A stretch of DNA of 54,395 nucleotides from the NCBI RefSeq assembly GCF_934371575.1, contig NZ_CAKRNY010000025.1, positions 1 through 54,395 of the forward strand. Reading direction: 5' to 3'. The position numbers and the translations under genes are program-made. Below the pieces are notes generated by a model, which saw only the letters and a program-made list of their open reading frames with translations, made no database searches and was not told the DNA's origin. The stretch is from an uncultured Blautia sp. GTDB taxonomy: Bacteria > Bacillota > Clostridia > Lachnospirales > Lachnospiraceae. This document shows positions 1-8,778 of this stretch, piece after piece. Within the stretch, counting starts at the first letter, position 1. Every line of letters starts with the position of its first letter.

Positions 1-105
1 TCTGACGGAGCTTCTGTTACTTCTGCTGCCGGTTTCTCTGACGGAGCTTCTGTTACTTCTGCCGTCGGTTCCTCTGATGGAGCTTCTGTTACTTCTGCTT
101 CTGCC
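1..105 (-). repeat. 36-bp in-frame tandem repeat
   Basis: Within the secreted protein gene, a 36-bp unit coding for about EVTEAPSEKPTA is repeated. Two whole units and part of a third are visible before the window edge, and further up the gene there are degenerate units (VTEASTDQPTVE, ITDVPSDQPTAE). Copy number is likely to vary between strains; that is inference. Confidence 0.75.
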
Positions 106-446
106 GTTGGTTGGTCTGACGGAACATCCGTTATCTCTACTGTCGGTTGATCTGTAGAAGCTTCTGTCACTTGTTCTAAGCCTTCTACATTTTCGCTTTC
201 TGTCTGATCCTGCACTACAGGCTCACTCTGTTCCTCTGCAGCTGTACCTTCTGCTGCCTGCTCATTTTGCTGCTGAATTTCGCCAGTAGTTTCTTGGACA
301 ACAGGAACTTCCTGTGCCACAGTCTCCCCGTCTGCTTCGTATGTATCCTCTGTTGCAAGTACCGTCAGACTTGACTGCTGACAGACCATGGATACGACCA
401 AAAGCATGGCAAAAAATGATTTCAGCCTTGATTTCTTTGTTTTCAT
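1..446 (-). CDS. Secreted repeat-rich surface protein, N-terminal part (cut by window edge)
   Basis: The first 148 codons of a larger gene are visible; the rest lies beyond base 1. Translation starts at the ATG at 446, preceded by AAAGGAGGACATGAC. The protein begins with a basic stretch, then a hydrophobic core (SFFAMLLVVSMVC), then a plausible signal peptidase site near VLA-TED. The following region is acidic and rich in Gln, Glu, Thr and Pro. It then enters a 12-residue repeat of the form EVTEAPSE(E/K)P(T/A)A. Such Thr/Pro/Glu repeats are typical stalk or linker segments of exported wall proteins. The functional domain and any anchor are not in view, so no function is assigned. Confidence 0.8.
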   Translation of the reverse strand, partial: MKTKKSRLKSFFAMLLVVSMVCQQSSLTVLATEDTYEADGETVAQEVPVVQETTGEIQQQNEQAAEGTAAEEQSEPVVQDQTESENVEGLEQVTEASTDQPTVEITDVPSDQPTAEAEVTEAPSEEPTAEVTEAPSEKPAAEVTEAPS

Positions 447-1100
447 GTCATGTCCTCCTTTTGTCTGCTTATGACTGATTTTTATTTTTCTATTCGCATC
501 TCATCCTGAATCCAGTGCTTTTTCTAACATGTTCTTCATAAAATATATATTGCCCTCCTTGAATATTATTAGAAAAAAATCCTCAACAGTTACCATACTT
601 GATTTATGCAAAACTATTTTCTTTATATTAACACACAACGTTTTTCGCATCAATATTTTTCAATATTTTAAAATAACGAAAAAAAGCTTATATTTTCGCT
701 GTTTTAGCAAATTATTGATGAGCATAATACAATGTTCTATATAGTGTATTTAGTTATATATATAATTATTACTCATTTTTTTAATTATTTTCACAAAAAT
801 AATTCCACTTATCATGTATTTTTATATTTCTGCCCTTTTACCCAAAACAAGCAGAGGTTTTTTCGCTTTCAATGCCTTAGATTTTTTCGTCAAATTGTAT
901 AATTATTTTTACTTTCCAATCATATTTTCTTACAATATTTATCTGTTTTTGTAGTACTAATTCAGCGTTTTTTATGGTGTATCTTGATGTATTGTTTCAA
1001 TCATGTTAAAATTATTTTCAGGACAGATACGTTTACTATCATAAAAACAATCAATAACACATCCCATAAATTATTTTGTAAATTACCCAGGAGGTTCCAC
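447..1100. other. AT-rich intergenic stretch
   Basis: This 650-bp stretch between the divergent surface-protein and transposase genes is very AT-rich. I see no convincing gene in it. A 71-codon open frame at 529-744 lacks a ribosome site and has low-complexity composition. TATAAT occurs at 898-903, but no -35 box sits at a suitable distance. I looked for the left inverted repeat of an insertion sequence and did not find one. Confidence 0.6.
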
Positions 1101-2612
1101 ATGTTTCTGAAAAAAACTCCCAAACCTAAAGGCACTTATCTTGCCATCACCGAATCCTACTATGATAAAGAAAGGAAAACTACCCGCCAGAAAACCATCA
1201 TGCCTCTTGGTTATCTGGAAGAATTAAAAAAAGAATATCCGGACCCGGTTGCCCATTTCGAGCAGGTAGTTGCTGACATGAACCAGGAACGGGAAACCAG
1301 GAAAAATTCCGTTGTATACATAGACCTCACTACTCCCCTCCTTCCAAGTGAGCTTTCACAGAAAAATATCGGCTATGGGATTTTGAAATTTTTGTACAAA
1401 GAACTACAGCTGGATATTTTCTGGCGTACAAAGGCCTGGAAGCTTTCTCTTCCCTACAATATAGAAGAAGTTTTTCGATTTATTGTGATTTCCCAGATTC
1501 TGTATCCCAATACTCCCTGGACCACCACCATGAAAAAGGAGAGCTATTTTGAGACTGTACCTGCTTTTTCCCAGGAACATATTGACTCCGCACTAAATAT
1601 AATCGTAAAATACCAAAAAGATATTCAGAAATGGATCTTTGAACACTCTCATGCTTTACTTGACAGGGATCTTTCTGTGGCTTTTCTGGATCAGACAGAT
1701 TACACATTCTCCATTCCCGGAATCCGGACATCCGAAACACAGCCTAATTCCAAAAGAACCGATTCCACACTGAGGCTGAAGCTATTGACAGATCACCAGG
1801 GAATCCCGGTTGCATACGATCTTTTTACAGGTGATATCCAGTTGAACCAGTCCGTTTCCACAGCTGTAAAGAGAATCAAAAAGGACGGTTTTGACTGCCG
1901 TTATATTTTTACCTCTGCAAAACGGACAAAAAGCCAGCCCTTTATCTGTGACGGGCTGGTTCCTGACGGTTTCATTTACGAACAGTCTGTTTACAATGCA
2001 GACCTGGAATTTAAAGAATGGATTCTCACCGATGGCTACCAGAAGCTGAATGCCTGGAGCGATTCTGCTGACACATCACCGCTGCTTTACAAAGAACGTA
2101 TTTTTGAAAACAGAGAAAAACAATTTGTGTGTTACCATGAATTACAGGCAAGGCAGCAACGCCTTGCAAGAGAAACCATCGGCCGCAAAACAGGATTAAA
2201 ACTGGATGGATATTACGCCATTGTCACCAGCGAACTGCAGGCAGATTCTTCTTCCCTGTTTTTGTGCTATAACGGGCTTCGACGTATGGAATCCAATTTT
2301 CGCGCTATGAAAAGCAATTATGACTCACTGCCCTCTTTTATCTGGACTCCGGAAAAAATCAATGCACATTTCATCATATGTTTTACTGCTTTTGTCATCA
2401 TGCGGATGCTTCAGGCCAAGCTGGATTTCCGTTTTTCCACGGCGCAGATCATAGACTCCCTGCAACGATATAACTGTGTACAGATTTCCGGAAATATTTA
2501 TCAGTTCACTTATTATGATGAGCTGCTGGATGCCTGTGAAAGGGTTCTTGGTCTGAATCTGCACAATAAGTATCTGAACCAGCTCCAGATCAGGCGTCTG
2601 TTACGATATTAA
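1101..2612 (+). CDS. IS1634-like (IS4 superfamily) transposase, probably catalytically impaired
   Basis: A 503-residue protein starting at the ATG at 1101 behind AGGAGGTTCCAC; the frame is open further upstream but has no ribosome site there. The N-terminus (KKTPKPKGTYLAITESYYDK, then LGYLEELKKEYPDPVAHF) is typical of IS1634-group transposases. The RNase H-like core follows: first Asp in FLDQTDYTF, strand motif TDHQGIPVAYDLFTGD, and last Glu in RRMESNFRAMKSNY. The second catalytic Asp normally lies in a VADKG-type motif after the long strand; the matching place here reads FTSAKRT, with Ala for Asp. The frame is otherwise intact. No terminal inverted repeats or target duplication were found, so this may be an immobile remnant or a domesticated gene. 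Confidence 0.8.
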   Translation: MFLKKTPKPKGTYLAITESYYDKERKTTRQKTIMPLGYLEELKKEYPDPVAHFEQVVADMNQERETRKNSVVYIDLTTPLLPSELSQKNIGYGILKFLYKELQLDIFWRTKAWKLSLPYNIEEVFRFIVISQILYPNTPWTTTMKKESYFETVPAFSQEHIDSALNIIVKYQKDIQKWIFEHSHALLDRDLSVAFLDQTDYTFSIPGIRTSETQPNSKRTDSTLRLKLLTDHQGIPVAYDLFTGDIQLNQSVSTAVKRIKKDGFDCRYIFTSAKRTKSQPFICDGLVPDGFIYEQSVYNADLEFKEWILTDGYQKLNAWSDSADTSPLLYKERIFENREKQFVCYHELQARQQRLARETIGRKTGLKLDGYYAIVTSELQADSSSLFLCYNGLRRMESNFRAMKSNYDSLPSFIWTPEKINAHFIICFTAFVIMRMLQAKLDFRFSTAQIIDSLQRYNCVQISGNIYQFTYYDELLDACERVLGLNLHNKYLNQLQIRRLLRY

Positions 2613-2620
2613 AAAAACAA

Positions 2621-2704
2621 AAAAGTCCTTCACTTTGAAAGATATGTCCAAAAATAACAGAATTGTTTCCAAACATACCTAAGACCTCAAAGTGAAGGAC
2701 TTTT
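2621..2704. terminator. Bidirectional terminator, 18-bp stem with 48-nt loop
   Basis: AAAAGTCCTTCACTTTGA (2621-2638) is perfectly complementary to TCAAAGTGAAGGACTTTT (2687-2704). T-runs lie outside the stem on both strands. It sits between the plus-strand transposase and the minus-strand gene ending at 2740, and fits a shared terminator. The long loop is unusual. Confidence 0.7.
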
Positions 2705-2739
2705 CATTTTATAACATTACAAAACCATTTTCACATATT

Positions 2740-3321
2740 TCAAAGACTGCCTTCTCCCGGGAAATGAAGCTCGTACATTTCTCTTGCAGCTCTGGTAATC
2801 ATTCCCAGCTCTTCTTCCATCTTAAGAGTCTGAGGCAGCTCTATGGCGGTATGGTAAATATCCGCTTTCAGCTTCTCCTTTGCCTGGGCGCTTCCCATAC
2901 GGATGATTCCAAACAAAGTAGAATTATATGCCTTATCCGTCTCACAAAGCTCCATATAAGTCTTGACCATGTGGCAGCACTCTCTGTAAAGAAGGTCCTC
3001 ATAGTCCTTTCCTTTCCCACGGATCTCCTGGAATTTCATTTTATCCAGCTGCTTCTGGATTTCTTTGCGGCCGCCGCGTACTCCCATGAAGCGCTTGCCG
3101 CTGTCACGGTTAAATTCCATCAGCATCCAAAGAGCGATCAGCCCGTCGGCACGCTCATCCGGTCCCAGCTCTGATTTATCCTGATAACGGATTTCCCATA
3201 ATTCTTTACGAATCTGGTTCAGTTCTGGTTCCTCTCCTGCCTCAATAGACATATTCAGAAGGGCCAGACGTTTGTTCGGGTCCGCTTCTCTGTAGTATTG
3301 TGTGATCGTTGGGGTATCCAT
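2740..3321 (-). CDS. Conserved hypothetical protein, DUF6553-like
   Basis: A 193-residue, mostly helical, charged cytoplasmic protein with no signal peptide or membrane segment. I recall this type as DUF6553 of Lachnospiraceae, but that name is from memory and not checked. Conserved-looking blocks include YYREADPNKRLALL near the N-terminus, GLIALWMLMEFNRDSG, and a Lys/Arg-rich centre. The start ATG at 3321 follows AAGGAGAAGATT, which overlaps the end of glf; only 11 bases separate the two genes, so they are probably cotranscribed. No catalytic motif is visible and no function is proposed. Confidence 0.75.
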   Translation of the reverse strand: MDTPTITQYYREADPNKRLALLNMSIEAGEEPELNQIRKELWEIRYQDKSELGPDERADGLIALWMLMEFNRDSGKRFMGVRGGRKEIQKQLDKMKFQEIRGKGKDYEDLLYRECCHMVKTYMELCETDKAYNSTLFGIIRMGSAQAKEKLKADIYHTAIELPQTLKMEEELGMITRAAREMYELHFPGEGSL

Positions 3322-3332
3322 AATCTTCTCCT

Positions 3333-4448
3333 TTATGCTTCTTCGTAAGTCAGCTCTGTCTCTGCCATATTCAAAGCTTCCTCAATTACTTTATCCATAT
3401 CCATGTAGCGGTACATACCAAGACGTCCGCCAAACAGTACATTCTTTTCTTCCAGTGCAAGACGCTCATACTTGCCAAACAGCTCGTCATTCTTCGGGTT
3501 ATTAATAGGATAATAAGGCTCTTTTCCTTTCTCCCATGCAGCCGGATATTCTCTGGTGATCACAGTCTTTGGCTGGGTACCAAATTCAAAGTGCTTGTGC
3601 TCAATAATTCTGGTATACGGGACCTCATAATCTGTATAATTCACAACAGCATTTCCCTGAAAGTTGCCCATATCCAGCACTTCTGTCTCAAAACGCAAAG
3701 AACGGTATTCCAGTTCCCCGTAGCAGTAATCATAAAATTCATCAATCATACCGGTAAACAGGACTTTATCTGCCTTTGCCATAAGTTCTTCTCTGTTTGC
3801 AAAGAAGTCTGTCTTCAGGCAAACCTGGACTCCCTCCAGCAATTTCTTGATAATACGGGTATATCCGCCTTTAGGGATTCCCTGGTAAGGATCCTTGAAA
3901 TAATTATTATCATAAGTATATCTAAGCGGAAGTCTCTTAATGATAAAAGCAGGCAGATCTTTACATTCTCTTCCCCACTGCTTCCTGGTATAACCTTCCA
4001 CCAGTTTCTCATACACATCCTGTCCCACCAGTGCCAGAGCCTGTTCTTCCAGGTTCTTCGGATGGGTGATATGCATACGGCTGATCTGCTCCTGAATCTT
4101 CGCCTTGGCCTGTGCCGGAGTTTTCACTCCCCATAACTGATGAAATGTGTTCATATTAAAGGGAAGATTATACAGCTCGTCCTTATACACGGCAATCGGT
4201 GAATTCACAAAGTGATTAAACTCTGTAAACTGATTCACATAATCCCAGATTTCTTTCTTGGAAGTGTGGAAAATATGTGCACCATATTTGTGTACCTGGA
4301 TTCCCTCAATTTCCTCTGTGTAAATATTTCCTCCGATATGATCGCGCTTGTCAATTACCAGACAGGTTTTCCCTTTCTTAGTTGCCTCATGGGCAAATAC
4401 AGCGCCAAACAGACCGGCTCCCACGATCAGATAATCATATTTTTTCAT
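3333..4448 (-). CDS. glf: UDP-galactopyranose mutase
   Basis: A 371-residue flavoenzyme interconverting UDP-galactopyranose and UDP-galactofuranose, the precursor for galactofuranose in surface polysaccharides. The N-terminus holds the FAD Rossmann motif VGAGLFGAVFA (about residues 9-19), the acidic strand end VIDKRDHIGGN and the family signature YGAHIFHTS. Later blocks PFNMNTFHQLWG and GGRLGMYRYMDMD are also characteristic of Glf. The start at 4448 (MKKYDYL) has AAAGGGG nine bases upstream and fits the family start; an in-frame ATG eight codons earlier has no better site. It heads a two-gene unit with the DUF6553-like gene. No glycosyltransferase cluster is adjacent. Confidence 0.95.
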   Translation of the reverse strand: MKKYDYLIVGAGLFGAVFAHEATKKGKTCLVIDKRDHIGGNIYTEEIEGIQVHKYGAHIFHTSKKEIWDYVNQFTEFNHFVNSPIAVYKDELYNLPFNMNTFHQLWGVKTPAQAKAKIQEQISRMHITHPKNLEEQALALVGQDVYEKLVEGYTRKQWGRECKDLPAFIIKRLPLRYTYDNNYFKDPYQGIPKGGYTRIIKKLLEGVQVCLKTDFFANREELMAKADKVLFTGMIDEFYDYCYGELEYRSLRFETEVLDMGNFQGNAVVNYTDYEVPYTRIIEHKHFEFGTQPKTVITREYPAAWEKGKEPYYPINNPKNDELFGKYERLALEEKNVLFGGRLGMYRYMDMDKVIEEALNMAETELTYEEA

Positions 4449-4485
4449 CTTGTGTTGCCCCTTTCGTTTCACGATTCGTATTTCT

Positions 4486-4494
4486 ATTATAACA
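4486..4494 (-). promoter_or_regulatory. Extended -10 promoter of glf
   Basis: Read on the minus strand, TGTTATAAT is an extended -10 element 38-46 bases upstream of the glf start. No good -35 box is seen; the T-run of the putP terminator occupies that place. Confidence 0.55.
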
Positions 4495-4503
4495 AATTTT
4501 CTG

Positions 4504-4543
4504 AAAAAAAGGTAGTCCCTACTGCCAGAGACTACCTTTTTTT
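4504..4543 (-). terminator. Intrinsic terminator of putP
   Basis: GGTAGTC (4511-4517) pairs with GACTACC (4530-4536). A run of seven Ts on either side makes it usable in both directions. It lies just past the putP stop and before the glf promoter. Confidence 0.85.
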
Positions 4544-4573
4544 ATAAATCTTTTAGAAATTACATGGTAAAAA

Positions 4574-6109
4574 TTACATTTTTGCCACTTTATCAAACTC
4601 GTCTGTGATTTCCTTATCAGGCTCCTTAGTCAGAAGGCTCACGATCACGATTATCACAAGACTTAATAAAAATCCTACAGCCAGTGAATAAAGCCCTGTA
4701 TAAGCACCAAGGGTCTGTCCTCCAGCTAACGGAATGTAGTCCCAGATAATAACGGTAAGTCCACCAGTAACCATACCTGCAATTGCTCCCGGAAGATTGG
4801 TTCTTCTCCAGAACAGGGACATTACAACAATAGGACCAAAAGCAGAGCCCAGTCCAGCCCATGCATTGGATACCAGCCCCATAATACTGCTGTTTGGATT
4901 CCATGCAATAATAAATGCGATTACTGCAATCACAATAACAGTAATACGGCTGACTTTCAGAATTTCCTTAGAATCTGCATCTTTTTTGATAAAGCTGTGA
5001 TATAAATCCTCTGATACAGCTGAAGCTGTTACCAGAAGCTGGGAATCAGCAGTGGACATAATTGCTGCCAGAATTCCGCAAAGGAACAGTCCCCCGATAA
5101 ACGGAAGTGCCAGCTGGGAGGTAAAAACCTTCCGGATCATCTCAATGAAAACGCTCTCTGAAGATGCTGCCCCGTTCTCACCAAGGATAGTAGGAAGCAG
5201 ATAAGCTCTTCCGATAACTGCAATTGCAAATGCAGCTGTCAGGGAAAGCAGATCCCATATAATGGCAATCACCCAGGATTTCTTCAGTTCTTTTTCATTC
5301 TTTACAGCCATGAATCTTACCAGAACGTGAGGCATTCCACAATATCCGAAGCCCCATGCAAGCTGGGAAAAGATTTCAATAAACGTATAGGGTCTGTCTC
5401 CATTCATAAACGGATTCAGATATGCGCTGGCGCCCCCTGTAACACCGCTTGAAGTGATCAGGTCTGTAAGATTCCCCGGAAGCAGGAAATATGCCACCAG
5501 CGGCACTACAAGAAGCCCTACAAGCATCAGGGTTCCCTGCACAAAGTCTGTCACACACACAGCCATAAAGCCGCCCATAAAAGTATAGCAAAGGATAACT
5601 GCTGCCCCGATTGCCAGTGCAACATGATAATCAAGACCAAATACCGTGTTAAACAGTTTTCCCCCGGCAGCCAGTGCAGACGCTGTATATACCAGGAAAA
5701 AGATAACAATTACAACGGATGAGATAAGAAGAAGTACTTTCTTCTTATCACGGTAACGATTCTCAAAAAATGCCGGAATCGTCATAGAATTGTTAGCCAC
5801 AATGGTGTATTTGCGAAGTCTTCCTGAAATACATACCCAGTTCAGAATTGTGCCAATAAAAAGACCTACCGCAATCCAGATCTGTCCGGAACCAAAAGAA
5901 TAAATAGCTCCCGGAAGTCCCATCAGCAGCCATCCGCTCATATCAGAAGCCTGTGCGGAAAGTGCTGCCACCCATCCGTTCAGACCTCTTCCTCCAAGGA
6001 AATAATCCTCTGAGCTGGAGGTTCTCTTCATGTAGACCGCACCTATTACGATCATCATCGCAAGATAACATACAAAAGCGATCAGAATTATTACTGTTGT
6101 ACCACTCAA
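4574..6109 (-). CDS. putP: Sodium/proline symporter (SSS family)
   Basis: A 511-residue integral membrane protein importing L-proline with sodium. The block ASDMSGWLLMGLPGA at about residues 54-68 contains the Asp-Met pair of the PutP sodium site. Other family features are ENRYRDKKKVLL, the segment YTFMGGFMAVCVTDFVQG, and GILAAIMSTADSQLLVTASA, which carries the second Ser/Thr sodium-site region. About 13 hydrophobic segments fit the family length of near 500. I chose the TTG start at 6109 because AGAGGAGGAG lies five bases upstream and the protein then begins LSGTTVIILIAF; the longer in-frame ATG would add 32 residues foreign to the family. It appears monocistronic, with its own terminator. 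Confidence 0.92.
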   Translation of the reverse strand: MSGTTVIILIAFVCYLAMMIVIGAVYMKRTSSSEDYFLGGRGLNGWVAALSAQASDMSGWLLMGLPGAIYSFGSGQIWIAVGLFIGTILNWVCISGRLRKYTIVANNSMTIPAFFENRYRDKKKVLLLISSVVIVIFFLVYTASALAAGGKLFNTVFGLDYHVALAIGAAVILCYTFMGGFMAVCVTDFVQGTLMLVGLLVVPLVAYFLLPGNLTDLITSSGVTGGASAYLNPFMNGDRPYTFIEIFSQLAWGFGYCGMPHVLVRFMAVKNEKELKKSWVIAIIWDLLSLTAAFAIAVIGRAYLLPTILGENGAASSESVFIEMIRKVFTSQLALPFIGGLFLCGILAAIMSTADSQLLVTASAVSEDLYHSFIKKDADSKEILKVSRITVIVIAVIAFIIAWNPNSSIMGLVSNAWAGLGSAFGPIVVMSLFWRRTNLPGAIAGMVTGGLTVIIWDYIPLAGGQTLGAYTGLYSLAVGFLLSLVIIVIVSLLTKEPDKEITDEFDKVAKM

Positions 6110-6170
6110 TTTTTCTCCTCCTCTGTGCAAGAACCTTTTTAAATAAAGTTCTGGCTTTTCGTTATCTGAT

Positions 6171-6200
6171 ACTTTAACACAGAAGAGTATGAAAGTGCAA
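6171..6200 (-). promoter_or_regulatory. Probable putP promoter
   Basis: On the minus strand TTGCAC (6195-6200) and TAAAGT (6171-6176) are spaced by 18 bases, about 60 bases before the chosen start. A moderate match only. Confidence 0.42.
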
Positions 6201-6228
6201 GACAAATTCTTTAATTTTTCTTCTTTTT

Positions 6229-6771
6229 CTATTTGCCTTTTTTCAGATACACATTTTTAATATACCATAAAGCCTTTTTTTCTCCCTTATCTGAGAGAAT
6301 ACGAAGCAGGCCCTCCAGCTCCTTTTTGGTCTGGGGATGGACAAACCACAGCTTGGGCTTGCTTTTCAGAAAATATTCCAGAGGCTGGTGATTATCATAG
6401 GCATCTCCAAGATATGTCCTGGAAGCACTGATCCTGTCCATCACCATTTCTGCCACATATCTGCGGGGCATTCTCGCACCCATAATTACGTGTTCCGGGT
6501 CATTAATTGCATAATCTACCCAGTGCTCATAATGATGCTTGTTACGCCCCTTATGATGCAGCCAGGCAGTAGAAACACCAATATCCTCCCGCTCTGCATT
6601 ATTTGGGCTTCTGGTTCCCTGATAGTACTTACAGCCAACAAAAAACTCTGAAGGTGAATATTTGGAAAGGTCATGAAGCAGACCCTGTTTATACAGCCCA
6701 ATACGGAAACAATATTTCATGACCATTAATTTATGTTTTGTAATTGTCTTAAAGTGAAGCCACGGATGCAT
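6229..6771 (-). CDS. DUF5662 family protein, HD-like
   Basis: A 180-residue soluble protein. The block LLHDLSKYSPSEF followed by AWLHHKGRNKHHYEHW is the signature I associate with DUF5662. The ordered His/Asp residues (HD, HH, HH, H) suggest a metal-binding, HD-like hydrolase fold; that is inference, and no substrate is known to me. The start is uncertain: ATG at 6771 (AGGAGGG ten bases upstream) or GTG at 6777 (four bases from the same site). Either way it overlaps the end of the GH13-like gene by more than 20 bases, which implies translational coupling. Confidence 0.8.
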   Translation of the reverse strand: MHPWLHFKTITKHKLMVMKYCFRIGLYKQGLLHDLSKYSPSEFFVGCKYYQGTRSPNNAEREDIGVSTAWLHHKGRNKHHYEHWVDYAINDPEHVIMGARMPRRYVAEMVMDRISASRTYLGDAYDNHQPLEYFLKSKPKLWFVHPQTKKELEGLLRILSDKGEKKALWYIKNVYLKKGK

Positions 6772-8722
6772 CCTCACTCACCCTCCTGTCTGAATTTTCA
6801 CCCTTTTCTTCTGCCACCTTTTTCACTCCATGGGAGTGCTGTGTGCTTTTTTTCTCCTGTTTCACAGGTACGCCCATCAGCACGGACACAGTACGGGGGC
6901 CCATTTCCACCTCTCTTGTATACACCGGGCCATCTTCATAAAATCCGTCACCGGATAGATCTCCTGTATCCATCACCTTTTTCCACTGCATTCCCTCTGG
7001 AAGATTAGGCAGGGCAATCTTACGGACTTCCCAGTGGAAATTATAACCTACATAAATAAAATCATCGGCATTTTTTCCATCTGCTCCAGGACGCCCTCCA
7101 CAAAGCATCATACCGATCATGCGGCTTGTATTTTCCATATTACAGAACCACGCCCGTTCGCCATGGAAGGACATATCTGGAAAACCTTTTCCCTGGCTGT
7201 CTGCCTCCTTCATGGCACCATCAGCATGAAGAACAGGGTGTTCCTTTCGGAACGCAACTGCTTTTTTCACAAAAGCAAGCAGTCCGGCATTTCTTTTTAG
7301 GCCCTTCCAGTCTGTCCAGCCAATGGGATTGTCCTGACAATAAGCATTGTTATTACCATTCTGGGAATTACCAATCTCATCCCCGCCATAAATCATAGGA
7401 ACTCCCTGTGAAAACAGCATCATGGCAAAAGCTGCCCGCATCTGGTGCTCCCGCATCTGGCGGATCTGCTGCTTACGGCTTGGTCCCTCCACGCCACAGT
7501 TCCAGGAATAATTATAGCTGCAGCCGTCATTATTCCCTTCTCCATTTGCCTCATTATGCTTGTAATTATAAGACACAAGGTCATTTAAAGTAAAACCATC
7601 CTGACAGGTAATATAATTCACCACACCATGGTCATCCGGATTATGGCGGATCCTGTACTGGACTGCCGGCACCATATCCTCGTCACTTTTCAGGAACCGG
7701 CGCATATCCTGCAAAAATCCAAGATTATATTCCGCAAATCTGCGGTGTGCAGGCTTTTTCCCCTGATAAAAAGCATTCATATCCATTCCGGCTGCCATAA
7801 TTCTGGTTCCGGACAGTACCCCGTCTTTCATAATAAGATCAAGAGAGGCACCCTCTCCCAGAACATGAAAACCATCCACATGATAATACCGTTTCCAGAA
7901 CTGAAGTGCACGAAGCGCAGTAAGCGGACTTACTGTGGCCGGAAAATACATTTCCATAATACAAAGGATTCCAGCCTGGTGAAAAGCCTTTATCATATCA
8001 CAGAATTCCTTCTCCGGATCTTTGGTTGCACAATAGGATTTCTTGGGAGCAAAATAAAAGCCCTGCTTATATCCCCAGTAATTGACCTCGTCTTTTTTGC
8101 TTTTGCGTGAAACCAGTCCATCTGGTTCCAGCTCCTGTGTCACTTCCATGAATTCATAGGCAGGCATCAGCTCAATACCTGTAATTCCAAGGTCTTTTAA
8201 ATAAGGGAGCATTTCCACAAGACCGGCATAGGTTCCCCTTAAGGGTGCCGGAAGCTTCGCCTGCCTGGTATATCCTCTTACATGTACTTTATATAAGATC
8301 AGATCCTCATACCCGGTGTCAGGCATTATATCCCCTTCCCAGTCATATTCCTTTTCCTTAAGAAAGCCACAGCGAAGCTTATGGGCATCCCCGTCTAAAG
8401 CAGTTCCAAAGTGCTCTCTTCCGCTGATTTCAAATGCACAGGGATCCAGTACTACCTTACCATTTATTTTAAAATTATATTCCAGATTCGTTACATTCAG
8501 TTTCTTCAAAAGGACAGCAAATACGCGCCCTGTACGGTATTTTTCATCCAGAAGCAGCTCATAGACAGGCTCTTTTCCCTTTTTGCGGTAAAGAAGTAAA
8601 GAAACCTGTGAGTCCTCTTCTGCCTCCACAGCGAAATTATACCCGTCTGAAAGTCTGTTCGCCCCCAGTAAAAGCGGATCTCCCGGCTGTGGTATCAAAT
8701 TTTTATTTCCTGGTACTGCCAT
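6749..8722 (-). CDS. GH13 isoamylase/GlgX-like protein with degenerate active site
   Basis: A 657-residue protein shaped like a glycogen-debranching or pullulanase-type enzyme: N-terminal CBM48/early-set domain (about 1-110), a TIM-barrel-like part (about 140-560) and a C-terminal beta domain. Clear GlgX-type landmarks are YWGYKQGFYFAPKKSY, GFTLNDLVSYNYKHNEANG, GVPMIYGGDEIGNSQNGNNN and YCQDNPIGWTDW. The four GH13 active-site regions are altered: region I reads MEMYFPATV (about 257-265) instead of DVVYNHT; region II VDGFHVLGEG lacks the Arg and the nucleophile Asp of GFRFD; region III MAAGMD lacks the acid/base Glu of AEPWD; region IV CQDG keeps Asp but has Gln for His. It has probably lost hydrolase activity and may bind glycans. 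ATG at 8722 follows GGAGGGG. No signal peptide. Confidence 0.85.
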   Translation of the reverse strand: MAVPGNKNLIPQPGDPLLLGANRLSDGYNFAVEAEEDSQVSLLLYRKKGKEPVYELLLDEKYRTGRVFAVLLKKLNVTNLEYNFKINGKVVLDPCAFEISGREHFGTALDGDAHKLRCGFLKEKEYDWEGDIMPDTGYEDLILYKVHVRGYTRQAKLPAPLRGTYAGLVEMLPYLKDLGITGIELMPAYEFMEVTQELEPDGLVSRKSKKDEVNYWGYKQGFYFAPKKSYCATKDPEKEFCDMIKAFHQAGILCIMEMYFPATVSPLTALRALQFWKRYYHVDGFHVLGEGASLDLIMKDGVLSGTRIMAAGMDMNAFYQGKKPAHRRFAEYNLGFLQDMRRFLKSDEDMVPAVQYRIRHNPDDHGVVNYITCQDGFTLNDLVSYNYKHNEANGEGNNDGCSYNYSWNCGVEGPSRKQQIRQMREHQMRAAFAMMLFSQGVPMIYGGDEIGNSQNGNNNAYCQDNPIGWTDWKGLKRNAGLLAFVKKAVAFRKEHPVLHADGAMKEADSQGKGFPDMSFHGERAWFCNMENTSRMIGMMLCGGRPGADGKNADDFIYVGYNFHWEVRKIALPNLPEGMQWKKVMDTGDLSGDGFYEDGPVYTREVEMGPRTVSVLMGVPVKQEKKSTQHSHGVKKVAEEKGENSDRRVSEDASVASL

Positions 8723-8778
8723 CAAAATTCCCCTCCTGTCTTTCTCATGTCCGTCTGTAAATGATGTGCTGGAAATAT

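Noticed and set aside
529..744. 71-codon open frame in the AT-rich gap
   Set aside because: No ribosome site, low-complexity Ile/Phe/Lys/Ser composition, and no recognisable domain.
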